From: an uncultured Mollicutes bacterium
Lineage (GTDB): Bacteria; Bacillota_I; Bacilli_A; RFN20; CAG-826
Assembly (NCBI GenBank): GCA_900540385.1
Contig: UQFY01000006.1
Coordinates: 21,533-85,532, forward strand
DNA: 64,000 nt
Reading direction: 5' to 3'
Below are positions 7,936 through 15,467 of this stretch, one piece after another (position 1 is the stretch's first letter; the number at the start of each line of letters is the position of its first letter). The notes under the pieces are model-generated. The model was not told where the DNA came from. It saw only the letters and a program-made list of their open reading frames with translations, and made no database searches. The position numbers and the translations under genes are program-made.

Positions 7936-9917
7936 TGAAAACGCTCAATAGAAAAAGATTCATAACTTTATCTGCAATAGCCGCAGGATTCATCTCCTTA
8001 TTTTCTTTTTGCTTTGGCTCATGGACGTTTGTTCATGACCAGGATGTTGGTTTTGGATTTCAAAACTCTAATGCTCTGCCGGTAGCCTATATTGATGGGA
8101 AGGATACCTTAAAATATTCGACAGTTAAAAAAGCTCTAGATGTCGCGGTTAGTGGAGAAACGGTTTATGTAATTCCTGGTGTCACGAATACCGAAAGGGG
8201 TACGCTAACTATAAAAAATGGCGTCACATTGAAACTTCCATATGGCGAAAAAACGAGCAAAGATACTTTAAATGCTCTAGAAAATACATTATCAACCGGT
8301 ACTTTTTCTGATGAAAGCAACGAAAATCTCCTTTCTTCAAACATCAAAATCAATGGAACGTTAATAAATAAAGGAACGTTAGAAATAGGAGCCGAACTAG
8401 GCGGAGCAAATGGGGGCACACAACTGGGCTTAGCTGTGGAAGGAAAGTATTCTCAGATAACGCTACTCGGAAACAGTAAAATAGATAATTACGGAACGAT
8501 TAATTGCTATGGCTACATAAAAGAAACGGAAGTAAATGGAATTAGGCCAACAATCGTAAACTATTCAGGTAGCACCGCATATATGCCTATGTGCGTATAT
8601 GATTGGAATGGCGGTAGTTACGCCTACGCTTGTAATAAAGCTGATGTTTTACCAATTAACATGTTTGATTTCCCTAATGTAAGGCCATCAATTCAATACA
8701 ATTATGGCTCTAAACTTCAAGTTTTATTCAGAGTAAATATCTCAAATCCTCTTGCTGTTGGAGGAGACCAACCATGGCGTAGTGTCGATAGGACTAATAT
8801 CATTGGAAAAATTGAAGACAACAATGCGTTTTTTATGCTCTCTTCCGGAGCGTCTTTAACGTTGGATTATCAAGGGAAGAGTGACATTTATACCACCAAT
8901 GATGCAAAAATTAATTCTTCTTTAGACGCTTTAAATATAACCAACGTCAAAATTGCAGGGGGCGTAACATTGGGGAATTTGACGATGTCTTTGCAAATTG
9001 GCACGCTTAACGCTTCAATCGAAACTTCAAAGGTTCTTTGTCCAATTTCCTACAAATTTGATATAGAAGTTCTCTCTGGTGCCAAACTTACTTTTTCTCA
9101 AAAAACTAAGTTTTTAGCTGGATCCAAAATGATGATTGATAAAGGCGCGACCGTTATTTTCAACCAACCATGCGTTTTTTATCAAGAGAATCAAAGTTTG
9201 CAGAAAAAAGAATATAACCAATATCCAAATAAATTGAATAAAACGACATTGATTAACAATGGTATCTTAGAACTTAATTCTTCATTTGGCGGATTTATAG
9301 ATGTGAACGGAATTGATGCCGTTATTAAAACTGCAGGAAATTTTTCCAACAGCATATCATCAAAAGAGGCATCAACATTTACGAAGTTCCTTGATAAATT
9401 GCCTGAAGCAGCCACAACGTTTACCATTACAACTAAAACAATTGGCCTTTTGACACAAAATCAATCTGATTCCTGTTTGAAAAAGGAACTTAATAAGGAT
9501 CTTTATTATTTTTCGATTGATAAAACTGACACTTTCGCTTGGTTAGAAAACAAAATTAGTGTGGCATGTTCATCTGATATAAATAGTTTGGGAAAAAACA
9601 CTTTGAAAGCACAAATTTCATTGTCATTATCTCCAAATGAAAACTATTTTGACTTAAACACCATAGAATGGAGAATTGTTTCTCAAAAAAGTAGCAGACC
9701 CAATCTGTGTCCTGTTAAAGATCAGACCGTTTCAGGAAACGGCAATAAAACGGCGACTTTTACAATTATTAATGCAGATACTAGTTTCCCTGTTTTAGGC
9801 TTTAAAGATTATGCAACATGGACATATAAAATAGAGGCTACAATAAAACTTAAAGAAAACCATGGTTCATTTAAATTCACTTCGAACACTTTGGAACTTA
9901 CCTTTAATTCAAAATAG
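7935..9917 (+). CDS. Large surface protein with N-terminal anchor and beta-helix-like repeats
   Basis: This 660-residue protein begins with a basic N-terminus, a hydrophobic segment (residues ~11-28) and 'CFGSWTFVHD', the same exit motif as its upstream neighbour. Residues ~55-80 read 'YSTVKKALDVAVSGETVYVIPG', the usual start of a pectate-lyase-like repeat region (a Y-x-T-x-x-A-L motif). Imperfect coils such as 'INGTLINKGTLEIGA' and 'NSKIDNYGTINCYGY' follow up to about residue 470, then a C-terminal beta domain. It is the last gene of the packed run. Its codon choice drifts: it uses more ATA, AAT and ACA, and fewer of the CTT/TCC codons that dominate upstream, so it may be a faster-evolving or recombined gene. 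No catalytic motif is recognised. Confidence 0.6.
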   Translation: MKTLNRKRFITLSAIAAGFISLFSFCFGSWTFVHDQDVGFGFQNSNALPVAYIDGKDTLKYSTVKKALDVAVSGETVYVIPGVTNTERGTLTIKNGVTLKLPYGEKTSKDTLNALENTLSTGTFSDESNENLLSSNIKINGTLINKGTLEIGAELGGANGGTQLGLAVEGKYSQITLLGNSKIDNYGTINCYGYIKETEVNGIRPTIVNYSGSTAYMPMCVYDWNGGSYAYACNKADVLPINMFDFPNVRPSIQYNYGSKLQVLFRVNISNPLAVGGDQPWRSVDRTNIIGKIEDNNAFFMLSSGASLTLDYQGKSDIYTTNDAKINSSLDALNITNVKIAGGVTLGNLTMSLQIGTLNASIETSKVLCPISYKFDIEVLSGAKLTFSQKTKFLAGSKMMIDKGATVIFNQPCVFYQENQSLQKKEYNQYPNKLNKTTLINNGILELNSSFGGFIDVNGIDAVIKTAGNFSNSISSKEASTFTKFLDKLPEAATTFTITTKTIGLLTQNQSDSCLKKELNKDLYYFSIDKTDTFAWLENKISVACSSDINSLGKNTLKAQISLSLSPNENYFDLNTIEWRIVSQKSSRPNLCPVKDQTVSGNGNKTATFTIINADTSFPVLGFKDYATWTYKIEATIKLKENHGSFKFTSNTLELTFNSK

Positions 9918-10006
9918 CTTCCTTCACTCTCTTTTGCTTGTTAATATGAGCAAAATTCTATTTAGAGGTTCCGATAAAATATGATGTTTTTTCTTCCTTT
10001 TTGCCT

Positions 10007-10012
10007 TATATT
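10007..10012 (+). promoter_or_regulatory. -10 box (TATATT) directly before the ABC ATPase start
   Basis: TATATT ends 6 nt before the ATG at 10019, so transcription would begin at or next to the start codon and give a leaderless mRNA. No convincing -35 hexamer is visible at the proper distance. There is no Shine-Dalgarno sequence between the box and the ATG. Confidence 0.4.
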
Positions 10013-10018
10013 AATCTT

Positions 10019-10738
10019 ATGAGCAATACTTCTTTTCCTATCATGATAGCCAAGGATGTCCATAAGGATTTCCATAGTGGCGACAATAATGTCGTTAAGG
10101 CCGTTAACGGCATGTCTTTTACCATTCTTGAAGGGGAATTAGTTGTTATCGTAGGTCCTTCTGGTGCAGGTAAATCAACTTTATTAAACCTCATTGGTGG
10201 AATGGACAATGTTACAAGTGGTTCTCTTGTTGTCGATAAGCAAGAAATCTCTAAATACAACAAGAAACAACTTACGGAATATCGTAGAAATGAAGTAGGT
10301 TTTGTCTTTCAGTTCTATAACTTGATGCCAAATTTAACCGCGAAAGAGAATATCGAACTATCCACCGAATTAAAGAAAGACGCGTTAAATCCTGAAACGG
10401 TCTTAAAACAAGTTGGCTTAGGAGAAAGAATGAATAACTTCCCTTCCCAGTTATCGGGTGGTGAACAACAAAGAGTCTCGATTGCTAGAGCCCTAGCAAA
10501 GAATCCTAAAATCATTCTTTGCGATGAACCAACAGGCGCTTTAGATTATGTGACTGGCAAAGAGATATTAGGCCTTTTATCGAAGGCTTCGCGGGAAGAA
10601 AAGAAGACCGTTATTATCGTTACGCATAATAGTGCGCTTACGAAGATGGCTGATCATCTTATCCACGTTAAAAACGGCATGATTACAGAAGATATCCATA
10701 ATGAGCATCCAATGGATATCCATGAGATTGAGTGGTGA
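10019..10738 (+). CDS. ABC transporter ATP-binding protein, MacB/LolD family
   Basis: This is the ATPase subunit of a type VII (FtsX-coupled) ABC system. From the ATG at 10019 it is 239 residues, with Walker A GPSGAGKS at 46-53, the Q-loop 'FVFQFYNLMPNLT' at about 96-108, signature LSGGE at 145-149 and CDEPTGALD at 168-176. 'FQFYNLMPNLTAKEN' is typical of the MacB/LolD/FtsE group. An upstream in-frame TTG at 10001 would add six residues, but it overlaps the putative -10 region, so ATG is preferred. The FtsX-like permease gene follows 4 nt after the stop. Such pairs act as mechanotransmission or antimicrobial-peptide/lipid-handling devices; which one applies is not visible. Confidence 0.9.
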   Translation: MSNTSFPIMIAKDVHKDFHSGDNNVVKAVNGMSFTILEGELVVIVGPSGAGKSTLLNLIGGMDNVTSGSLVVDKQEISKYNKKQLTEYRRNEVGFVFQFYNLMPNLTAKENIELSTELKKDALNPETVLKQVGLGERMNNFPSQLSGGEQQRVSIARALAKNPKIILCDEPTGALDYVTGKEILGLLSKASREEKKTVIIVTHNSALTKMADHLIHVKNGMITEDIHNEHPMDIHEIEW

Positions 10739-10742
10739 AACT

Positions 10743-12689
10743 ATGAAAGCCTTCACCAAGACTCTTTGGAGAATGTTCAAAGAAAACAAAGGAAGATTGA
10801 TTGGAAATTCCTTGATTGTTTTAATCTCTTTGGCCTTATCCGCTGGTTTAGCCACCGCGCCAGAACTTTACGAAGAAAGTCTTATCGCGAATAACTATAC
10901 CAATCAAAACGTTCCTGACATCATCTTAAAGAATAAGACCCAGGATGGTTTTTCTTTAGAAGATGTAGATGAAATCAAAAAAGAAGACAACATCCTAGAT
11001 GTCCTTCCTCTTTTCCAGATGGATTATCTAAGCGATTCTTCTTATTACCGCATTTCGGTGCAGGATTTAAACTCAAATGTTTCGAAACTAACCATCTTAG
11101 AAGGAAAGAAGCCAACCCTTTCCTATGATTTCTCAAAGGAAATCGAAGTCCTTGCATTAGAAGGGAATCGTAACCGTGAAACCTATCAATTAGGGGATGT
11201 TGTAGCGTTAAAGCTAAACAGTCTAGAAAAGATGTTCCCTGATTTAGAAGAAGGGGATCTATCCAATCTTCTAGGCTTTGACCATATTTCTTTAAAGGTG
11301 GTCGGTATTGTTTCATCTCCTCTATATACTTCCGTTCAAAAAGAGAACGTAATGCTTGAAGGAAAAGAAGAAGAGAGCATAAGTAGCGCTTTCTTCTTAG
11401 AGGAATCCCTTCTTCCGGAGAATATTACTGTTCAAATAGGGACAACACCGATTGCTATCCCTCTTAAAAGCATGTTCCATTACACCGATATGGATATTGT
11501 TTATCAAAAGAAAAGTGCTTATTTCTCCGATGAATACAAAGAGGAGATGGATAAAAACTCAAAACATTTCCTTGCAAAATATGGTGAAGATAAGGTGAGC
11601 GTCCTTACTTTAGAGGAGAATGTCTCTTACAATCTTTTCAAAACCTATAACGGCAAAGTAAAGAAACTATCCTATATCTTCCCTATCTTCTTTATGGTTG
11701 TGTGCGCTTTGGTGAACTTAATCACCATTTCACGTCTTATTAAGGAAGAGAGAGCGATGATTGCTACCTATCTTTCTTTAGGCGTATCCCAAAGCAAGAT
11801 TATTTTCAAATATGTTCTTTTCTCTTCTCTTAGTGTCCTTTTTGGAGGAGTGGCGGGGCTTGCTATTGGCCTTCCTCTTGTGCCTTTTGTTGTTTTACCC
11901 GCCTATCAAAGTACCTTTAAATTATCGAATCACCTTCAGATACGTTTCTTTAATTTATCTTCCTACCTTCTTTTTAGCGCTGTCCTTCTTTTATCTATCG
12001 GGGTTACTTTATATTGCTCTTTCAAGGCTTTTAAAGAAACGCCTGCTTCCTTGATGAAAAGAGAAGCCCCAAAACCAGGCAAGAAGATCTTGTTTGAAAG
12101 AATTCCTTTCTTATGGAACAAGCTTCCTTTCCGTTATAAATCTTCTTTCCGTAACATCTTCCGTCAGAAAAAGAATCTCATTCTTACTTCTTTATCGGTT
12201 ATTGGCTCTACGGTCTTACTAATGTTAGGCTTTGGCTTATTGGATATTTCCCACGCTTTAAAAGACGACACTCTTTTTGGAAATGTTGCTTCTTCTATGG
12301 GATCTATCTCTTTTGTCATTATCCTTTTCGCATTATCGATGGCGATTGTCGTCATTTATTCCCTAGCGAATATGAATATCCAAGATAGGCAAAGAGAGCT
12401 GGCGACTTTGAAAGTGCTTGGCTATCACGATAAAGAGTGCTCGTTTTATACCTTCCGTGAAATTATGATTATCTCGATTGGTTCTGCCTTATTGGCTCTT
12501 CCGATTAGCGCTCTTTTAATGTATCTCCTTTTCAACTGGCTAGATTTTGGCTCTGTAAGTGATGTCCAATGGTATTCCTATATCTTTTCTTTTGCTATCG
12601 TTATTCTTTCGACTGTTTTGGTAAACCTTCTCCTCTATCCAAAAATAAAAACAGTGGATATGAATGATTCCTTGAAAACCCTTGATTAA
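10743..12689 (+). CDS. FtsX-like permease (MacB-type ABC transporter)
   Basis: This 648-residue permease pairs with the ATPase just upstream. A first membrane helix near residues 16-36 is followed by a large extracellular MacB-PCD-like domain (about 40-300). Three FtsX-type helices lie at about 315-335, 355-390 and 410-435, and a second set comes near the C-terminus (about 490-515, 525-545, 570-600 and 615-640). Two FtsX modules are seen: 'TISRLIKEERAMIATYLSLGVSQSKI' and 'NIQDRQRELATLKVLGYHDKECSF', both the classic cytoplasmic coupling helix 'R-x-x-E-x-A-x-L-K-x-L-G'. This two-module form fits the DUF/YbbP-like large permeases. The ATG at 10743 is chosen because the longer frame from 10701 would overlap the ATPase gene. 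Confidence 0.85.
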   Translation: MKAFTKTLWRMFKENKGRLIGNSLIVLISLALSAGLATAPELYEESLIANNYTNQNVPDIILKNKTQDGFSLEDVDEIKKEDNILDVLPLFQMDYLSDSSYYRISVQDLNSNVSKLTILEGKKPTLSYDFSKEIEVLALEGNRNRETYQLGDVVALKLNSLEKMFPDLEEGDLSNLLGFDHISLKVVGIVSSPLYTSVQKENVMLEGKEEESISSAFFLEESLLPENITVQIGTTPIAIPLKSMFHYTDMDIVYQKKSAYFSDEYKEEMDKNSKHFLAKYGEDKVSVLTLEENVSYNLFKTYNGKVKKLSYIFPIFFMVVCALVNLITISRLIKEERAMIATYLSLGVSQSKIIFKYVLFSSLSVLFGGVAGLAIGLPLVPFVVLPAYQSTFKLSNHLQIRFFNLSSYLLFSAVLLLSIGVTLYCSFKAFKETPASLMKREAPKPGKKILFERIPFLWNKLPFRYKSSFRNIFRQKKNLILTSLSVIGSTVLLMLGFGLLDISHALKDDTLFGNVASSMGSISFVIILFALSMAIVVIYSLANMNIQDRQRELATLKVLGYHDKECSFYTFREIMIISIGSALLALPISALLMYLLFNWLDFGSVSDVQWYSYIFSFAIVILSTVLVNLLLYPKIKTVDMNDSLKTLD

Positions 12690-12693
12690 CGTC

Positions 12694-12723
12694 TTGAAAG
12701 AAAGAGTATTCACCCCCTATAAT
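12694..12723 (+). promoter_or_regulatory. Sigma-A-type promoter for the small membrane protein
   Basis: TTGAAA at 12694-12699 and TATAAT at 12718-12723 are separated by 18 nt. Expected start of transcription is near 12730, giving a leader of about 25 nt before the ATG at 12756. Confidence 0.7.
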
Positions 12724-12755
12724 CAGTGAAGAAGGGAAATAGGGAAATTACGACT

Positions 12756-13274
12756 ATGAAAAAACTTTTAAAATACACTGGAATCTGTTCTTTTATCTTA
12801 GCATTAATTGCCTTCATTTTAATGCTCGGCACCAATAGCTTAGTATTTAACTATAAGGAAGGTGCTCTTTCTGTCTCCACCAGCATTAGTGGCATTCTTG
12901 GAATCTTTGGTGGAACTTACACAATACTGGGTGTAAGCACAACTTGCAATGCAACTTGGTCCGCCATCATTGCTTTTATCCTTATCCTTGTTGCAATGAT
13001 TATCTTACTCGCTGGCTTTATTTTACCATTACTCAAGATTCATGCCCTTGATAAGGTCGCAGGCATCCTTAATTTCGTGGCTGTTGTTGCTCTTATTGTC
13101 GCTGGCATCTTCTTATTCATCGAACTTCCTTGCTTTGCTAAGGCCAATGGAGGAGGAGATACAACTGGTTGGAGCCTTGGTGGTGGCTGGATTGTCGGCG
13201 GAATCATGTGCTTATTTGCCGGTGGGGTTGCAATCCTTCCTGCCGTGTTCGATTTCTTAGGAAAGAAAAAATAA
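12756..13274 (+). CDS. Small four-helix membrane protein, function unknown
   Basis: From the ATG at 12756 this is a 172-residue protein with four hydrophobic segments (about residues 7-24, 66-92, 101-124 and 144-168). A short extracellular loop between helices 1 and 2 contains Gly-rich 'GILGIFGGTY' and a single Cys, and a Gly-rich 'GGGDTTGW' loop precedes the last helix. The tail is 'DFLGKKK'. An in-frame GTG at 12726 lies only a few bases after the -10 box, so the ATG is preferred. It has its own promoter and terminator and so is a separate transcription unit. I do not recognise the family. Confidence 0.6.
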   Translation: MKKLLKYTGICSFILALIAFILMLGTNSLVFNYKEGALSVSTSISGILGIFGGTYTILGVSTTCNATWSAIIAFILILVAMIILLAGFILPLLKIHALDKVAGILNFVAVVALIVAGIFLFIELPCFAKANGGGDTTGWSLGGGWIVGGIMCLFAGGVAILPAVFDFLGKKK

Positions 13275-13305
13275 AGAGAAAATAGTCCTAAACTCCTTTC
13301 TAGAG

Positions 13306-13328
13306 AAACCACCTCAAGGTGGTTTTTT
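13306..13328 (+). terminator. Rho-independent terminator
   Basis: A perfect 8-bp stem (AAACCACC 13306-13313 / GGTGGTTT 13318-13325) with a TCAA loop runs into TTTTTT. It ends the transcript of the small membrane protein. Confidence 0.85.
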
Positions 13329-13354
13329 CTTACCTGTAGGTTCATAATAGAAAT

Positions 13355-14113
13355 ATGAAAACAAACGATAAAATCACGAAAGATAACTTAGAGGAAAACT
13401 ACTCTTTCCTCTCTAAAAAGGTCCTCGAAGACCGTTCGAAAAACTATTCACCCATCATCCTTTCTTTCCGTAATGAGATATTAAGGCAACATTATCCTTT
13501 ATCCCCACAAGATATGCTTAATCTTGACCTTCTTTATTTCGAATCCTTAAAGGTTGATGGAAAAACCTATATGGGTAGAGAAGCCCTCTATGAAGCCTAT
13601 TCCCTTCTTCAAAAAATCGAGGTATTCCCGGAAGATAAATTCTCTTTCTATAAAGATCTTGCCATGGATTTTCAAACAATCGAAGATGTTCGAAAAGAAC
13701 TTGCTTGCTTAAAAGAAGCATCTTTTCTTGCCTCTAAGATTGGAAGAAGAGACGAAGCTATTGCCCTTAAAAAAGACGTTATCTCTCTCGTTTTCCGTTT
13801 CAGAGAAGAAGAAAGAAAAGAAGAATTTCCAACCTATGAAGAGCTAATCCTTCAATTCGGGAAAGAAACAGGGAAAGAACTCTTCTCTTTAGAAGAAGAG
13901 GAACCCTGCATCCTTTTTGATACGATTGAAAGCAATCCTTTCTATATCCGTCTCATTGATAAAGTAAATCATCGATTATCGGATTATTTCCAAGAGAATC
14001 CCAAAGAATTCTCCGAACAGAAATTCAATTCCTTAAAACGCCGTTTCCTTAAAGAGGAAGGCTTGGAATGGAACCCACCCTATACGAATCCAAAACATAT
14101 TAACAAAGCCTAA
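13355..14113 (+). CDS. Hypothetical helical protein, function unknown
   Basis: This 252-residue, strongly charged protein is predicted almost all alpha-helical, with no signal peptide or membrane segment. Residues ~60-160 contain alternating helices ('LYFESLKVDGKTYMGREALYEAYSLLQKIE', 'DVRKELACLKEASFLASKIGRRDEAIALKKD') reminiscent of TPR-like solenoid repeats, but without a convincing TPR consensus. The C-terminus ends 'EWNPPYTNPKHINKA'. CATAAT at 13343-13348 ends 6 nt before the ATG and no Shine-Dalgarno is present, so the mRNA is probably leaderless. It is flanked by terminators on both sides and stands alone. I do not recognise it. Confidence 0.55.
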   Translation: MKTNDKITKDNLEENYSFLSKKVLEDRSKNYSPIILSFRNEILRQHYPLSPQDMLNLDLLYFESLKVDGKTYMGREALYEAYSLLQKIEVFPEDKFSFYKDLAMDFQTIEDVRKELACLKEASFLASKIGRRDEAIALKKDVISLVFRFREEERKEEFPTYEELILQFGKETGKELFSLEEEEPCILFDTIESNPFYIRLIDKVNHRLSDYFQENPKEFSEQKFNSLKRRFLKEEGLEWNPPYTNPKHINKA

Positions 14114-14141
14114 ATGAAAGAGTTTTCTTTCTTCCAATTAG

Positions 14142-14215
14142 ACATTTAAAAAGATTCGTAACCATCGAAAGAAAGATTTCAGTTGTCCTCAAATTGATGA
14201 CAACTGATTTTTCTT
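14142..14215. repeat. Direct repeat copy 1 (~74 bp) upstream of the Fic gene
   Basis: The stretch from 'ACATTTAAAAAGATTC' to 'GATTTTTCTT' recurs, with only a few differences, at 15145-15217. The last ~46 bases are identical in the two copies and include the terminator hairpin. The copies bracket the Bro-N/Fic gene in the same orientation. Confidence 0.8.
14179..14215 (+). terminator. Rho-independent terminator in repeat copy 1
   Basis: A 9-bp perfect stem TCAGTTGTC (14179-14187) / GACAACTGA (14199-14207) with an 11-nt loop is followed by TTTTTCTT. It closes the transcript of the 13355 gene. A purine run before the stem suggests weak activity on the other strand as well. Confidence 0.8.
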
Positions 14216-14222
14216 ATAAAAT
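14194..14222 (+). promoter_or_regulatory. Promoter for the Bro-N/Fic gene, embedded in the terminator
   Basis: TTGATG (14194-14199) and TAAAAT (14217-14222) are 17 nt apart. The -35 element lies in the loop and right arm of the upstream terminator. The -10 ends 6 nt before the ATG at 14229, predicting a leaderless transcript. Confidence 0.5.
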
Positions 14223-14228
14223 AAACAT

Positions 14229-15086
14229 ATGAAGAAAGTATCTATTCGTTATTACTTAGGAAAGCCTGTTAGAGCCTTTTGGGATGAGGAGAAGAAGGAA
14301 TGGCTTTACTCTGCTACGGATATTTGTCTCATTCTTTCTTCTAGCAAAGACCCTAGACGTTACTGGAACAATCTCAAAAGAAGAAAGGATTCTCTGAGAA
14401 ACATTACAAGACAAGCATACTTGTATACCAAAGATGGGAAAAGATATTTATCCGACGTTCTTCCAGAAAAAGGAATTCTTCTTTTGACAATGCTCATTTC
14501 CCCCAAAGACAATCAGCCCTTAAAAGAATGGATGAATGGATCCTTAGATCCTCTTGATACTCAAAGCAAGAAAAGAGCTTATGAACTCTATGAGAATGAT
14601 TTGATTAAAGAAGAAGATTTAGGGAAGAGCAAATCCCTTCAACAAATTCATGCCTATCTTTTTGGAGGGCTTTATGATTTTGCGGGGAAAATAAGGAGCA
14701 AAACAATTTCAAAAGGAGGATTCGTTTTTGCTAACGGGGATTATCTTCCTGAGACTTTAGAAAATATTGATAAAATGCCTGATTCTACTTTAGAGGAAAT
14801 CCTCCATAAATACGTAGAAATGAATATTGCTCATCCATTTATGGAAGGAAATGGCAGAAGTACACGTATTTGGCTTGATATGTTATTAAAAAATCGGCTT
14901 GGCGTTTGTGTCGATTGGTCCAAAATCGGCAAGAAAGAATACCTCTCGGCAATGGAAAAAAGCCCTTATGATGAAAAAGAAATATTCTCCCTCCTAAAAG
15001 GCGCTTTAACGAAAGACATCAACAATCGTGAAGTGTTTTTAAAGGGGATTGATTATTCTTATTATTATGAGGAAATAGATGATTAA
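14229..15086 (+). CDS. Bro-N domain / Fic (class III) fusion, putative AMP transferase
   Basis: This 285-residue two-domain protein carries at residues 1-105 a Bro-N/antirepressor-like domain of the 'MKK-x-S-I-R ... V-R-A-x-W-D-E ... W-x-S-A-T-D-I-C' type, seen in phage antirepressors and RhuM-like proteins. Residues ~112-285 are a Fic domain: HPFMEGNGR at 202-210 holds the catalytic His202 and the phosphate-binding loop, and the beta-flap region is near 155-172. The C-terminal 'SYYYEE' (Ser277, Glu281) matches the class III self-inhibitory motif S-x-x-x-E-(G/N), with Glu in place of Gly at the last position. Fic proteins of this class AMPylate targets and are held off by that Glu. The usual class III Fic is about 190 residues; the fused DNA-binding-like domain is the oddity. 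The gene is flanked by direct repeats with terminators. Confidence 0.85.
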   Translation: MKKVSIRYYLGKPVRAFWDEEKKEWLYSATDICLILSSSKDPRRYWNNLKRRKDSLRNITRQAYLYTKDGKRYLSDVLPEKGILLLTMLISPKDNQPLKEWMNGSLDPLDTQSKKRAYELYENDLIKEEDLGKSKSLQQIHAYLFGGLYDFAGKIRSKTISKGGFVFANGDYLPETLENIDKMPDSTLEEILHKYVEMNIAHPFMEGNGRSTRIWLDMLLKNRLGVCVDWSKIGKKEYLSAMEKSPYDEKEIFSLLKGALTKDINNREVFLKGIDYSYYYEEIDD

Positions 15087-15144
15087 GATCCTTAGAAGAG
15101 ATAAGGTTTATGTTTTGTATAGGACCTAAACTCCTTCAAATTCA

Positions 15145-15217
15145 ACATTTAAAAGATTCATAACAACCGGAAGAAAGATTTCAGTTGTCCTCAAATTGAT
15201 GACAACTGATTTTTCTT
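15145..15217. repeat. Direct repeat copy 2 (~73 bp) downstream of the Fic gene
   Basis: Near-identical to 14142-14215 in the same orientation. Both copies lie just outside the Bro-N/Fic gene, consistent with insertion or duplication of a cassette between them. Confidence 0.8.
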
Positions 15218-15220
15218 TTT
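15181..15220 (+). terminator. Rho-independent terminator after the Fic gene
   Basis: The same 9-bp stem as in copy 1 (TCAGTTGTC 15181-15189 / GACAACTGA 15201-15209) is followed by a longer T-rich tail, TTTTTCTTTTT. Confidence 0.85.
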
Positions 15221-15370
15221 AAGAGATTGCTTTATCAATGTTTTTTCTCTTTGCTAGAAAGCTATTTGAGTAAGTTCAATTAAAAGGATTTAAACGAAAA
15301 ACATATTATAAAACGTGGTAGGGGTAACATTTTGAAATAAATAAGCAAGAATACTTGACCATAGAGTATC

Positions 15371-15399
15371 TTGCATAGATGAAAAGACTTTTACAGAAT
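15371..15399 (+). promoter_or_regulatory. Putative promoter for the MFS transporter
   Basis: TTGCAT (15371-15376) and CAGAAT (15394-15399) are 17 nt apart. The same TTGCATAGATGAAAAG start is seen at the tRNA-Thr promoter (25794), where a perfect TATAAT follows at the same spacing. Confidence 0.45.
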
Positions 15400-15467
15400 T
15401 TACTATCTACCTAATTACCGGTTTGGTGTTCCTCAAAATCTTTATTTATGCTAAATTATTAGAGCAT

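Larger units (their letters stand above)
15087..15467. other. 381-bp intergenic region: repeat copy 2, terminator, MFS promoter
   Basis: This gap carries the second copy of the 74-bp repeat with its terminator (15145-15220), about 150 bp of AT-rich sequence in which I see no gene, and a promoter-like pair near 15371-15399. A short 'CCTAAACTCCTTC' (15125-15137) also occurs at 13287 before the upstream terminator. Confidence 0.6.

Noticed and set aside
8165..8419. Minus-strand frame in the 7935-9917 gene
   Set aside because: No start signals and no likeness to a known protein; a shadow of a real coding frame.
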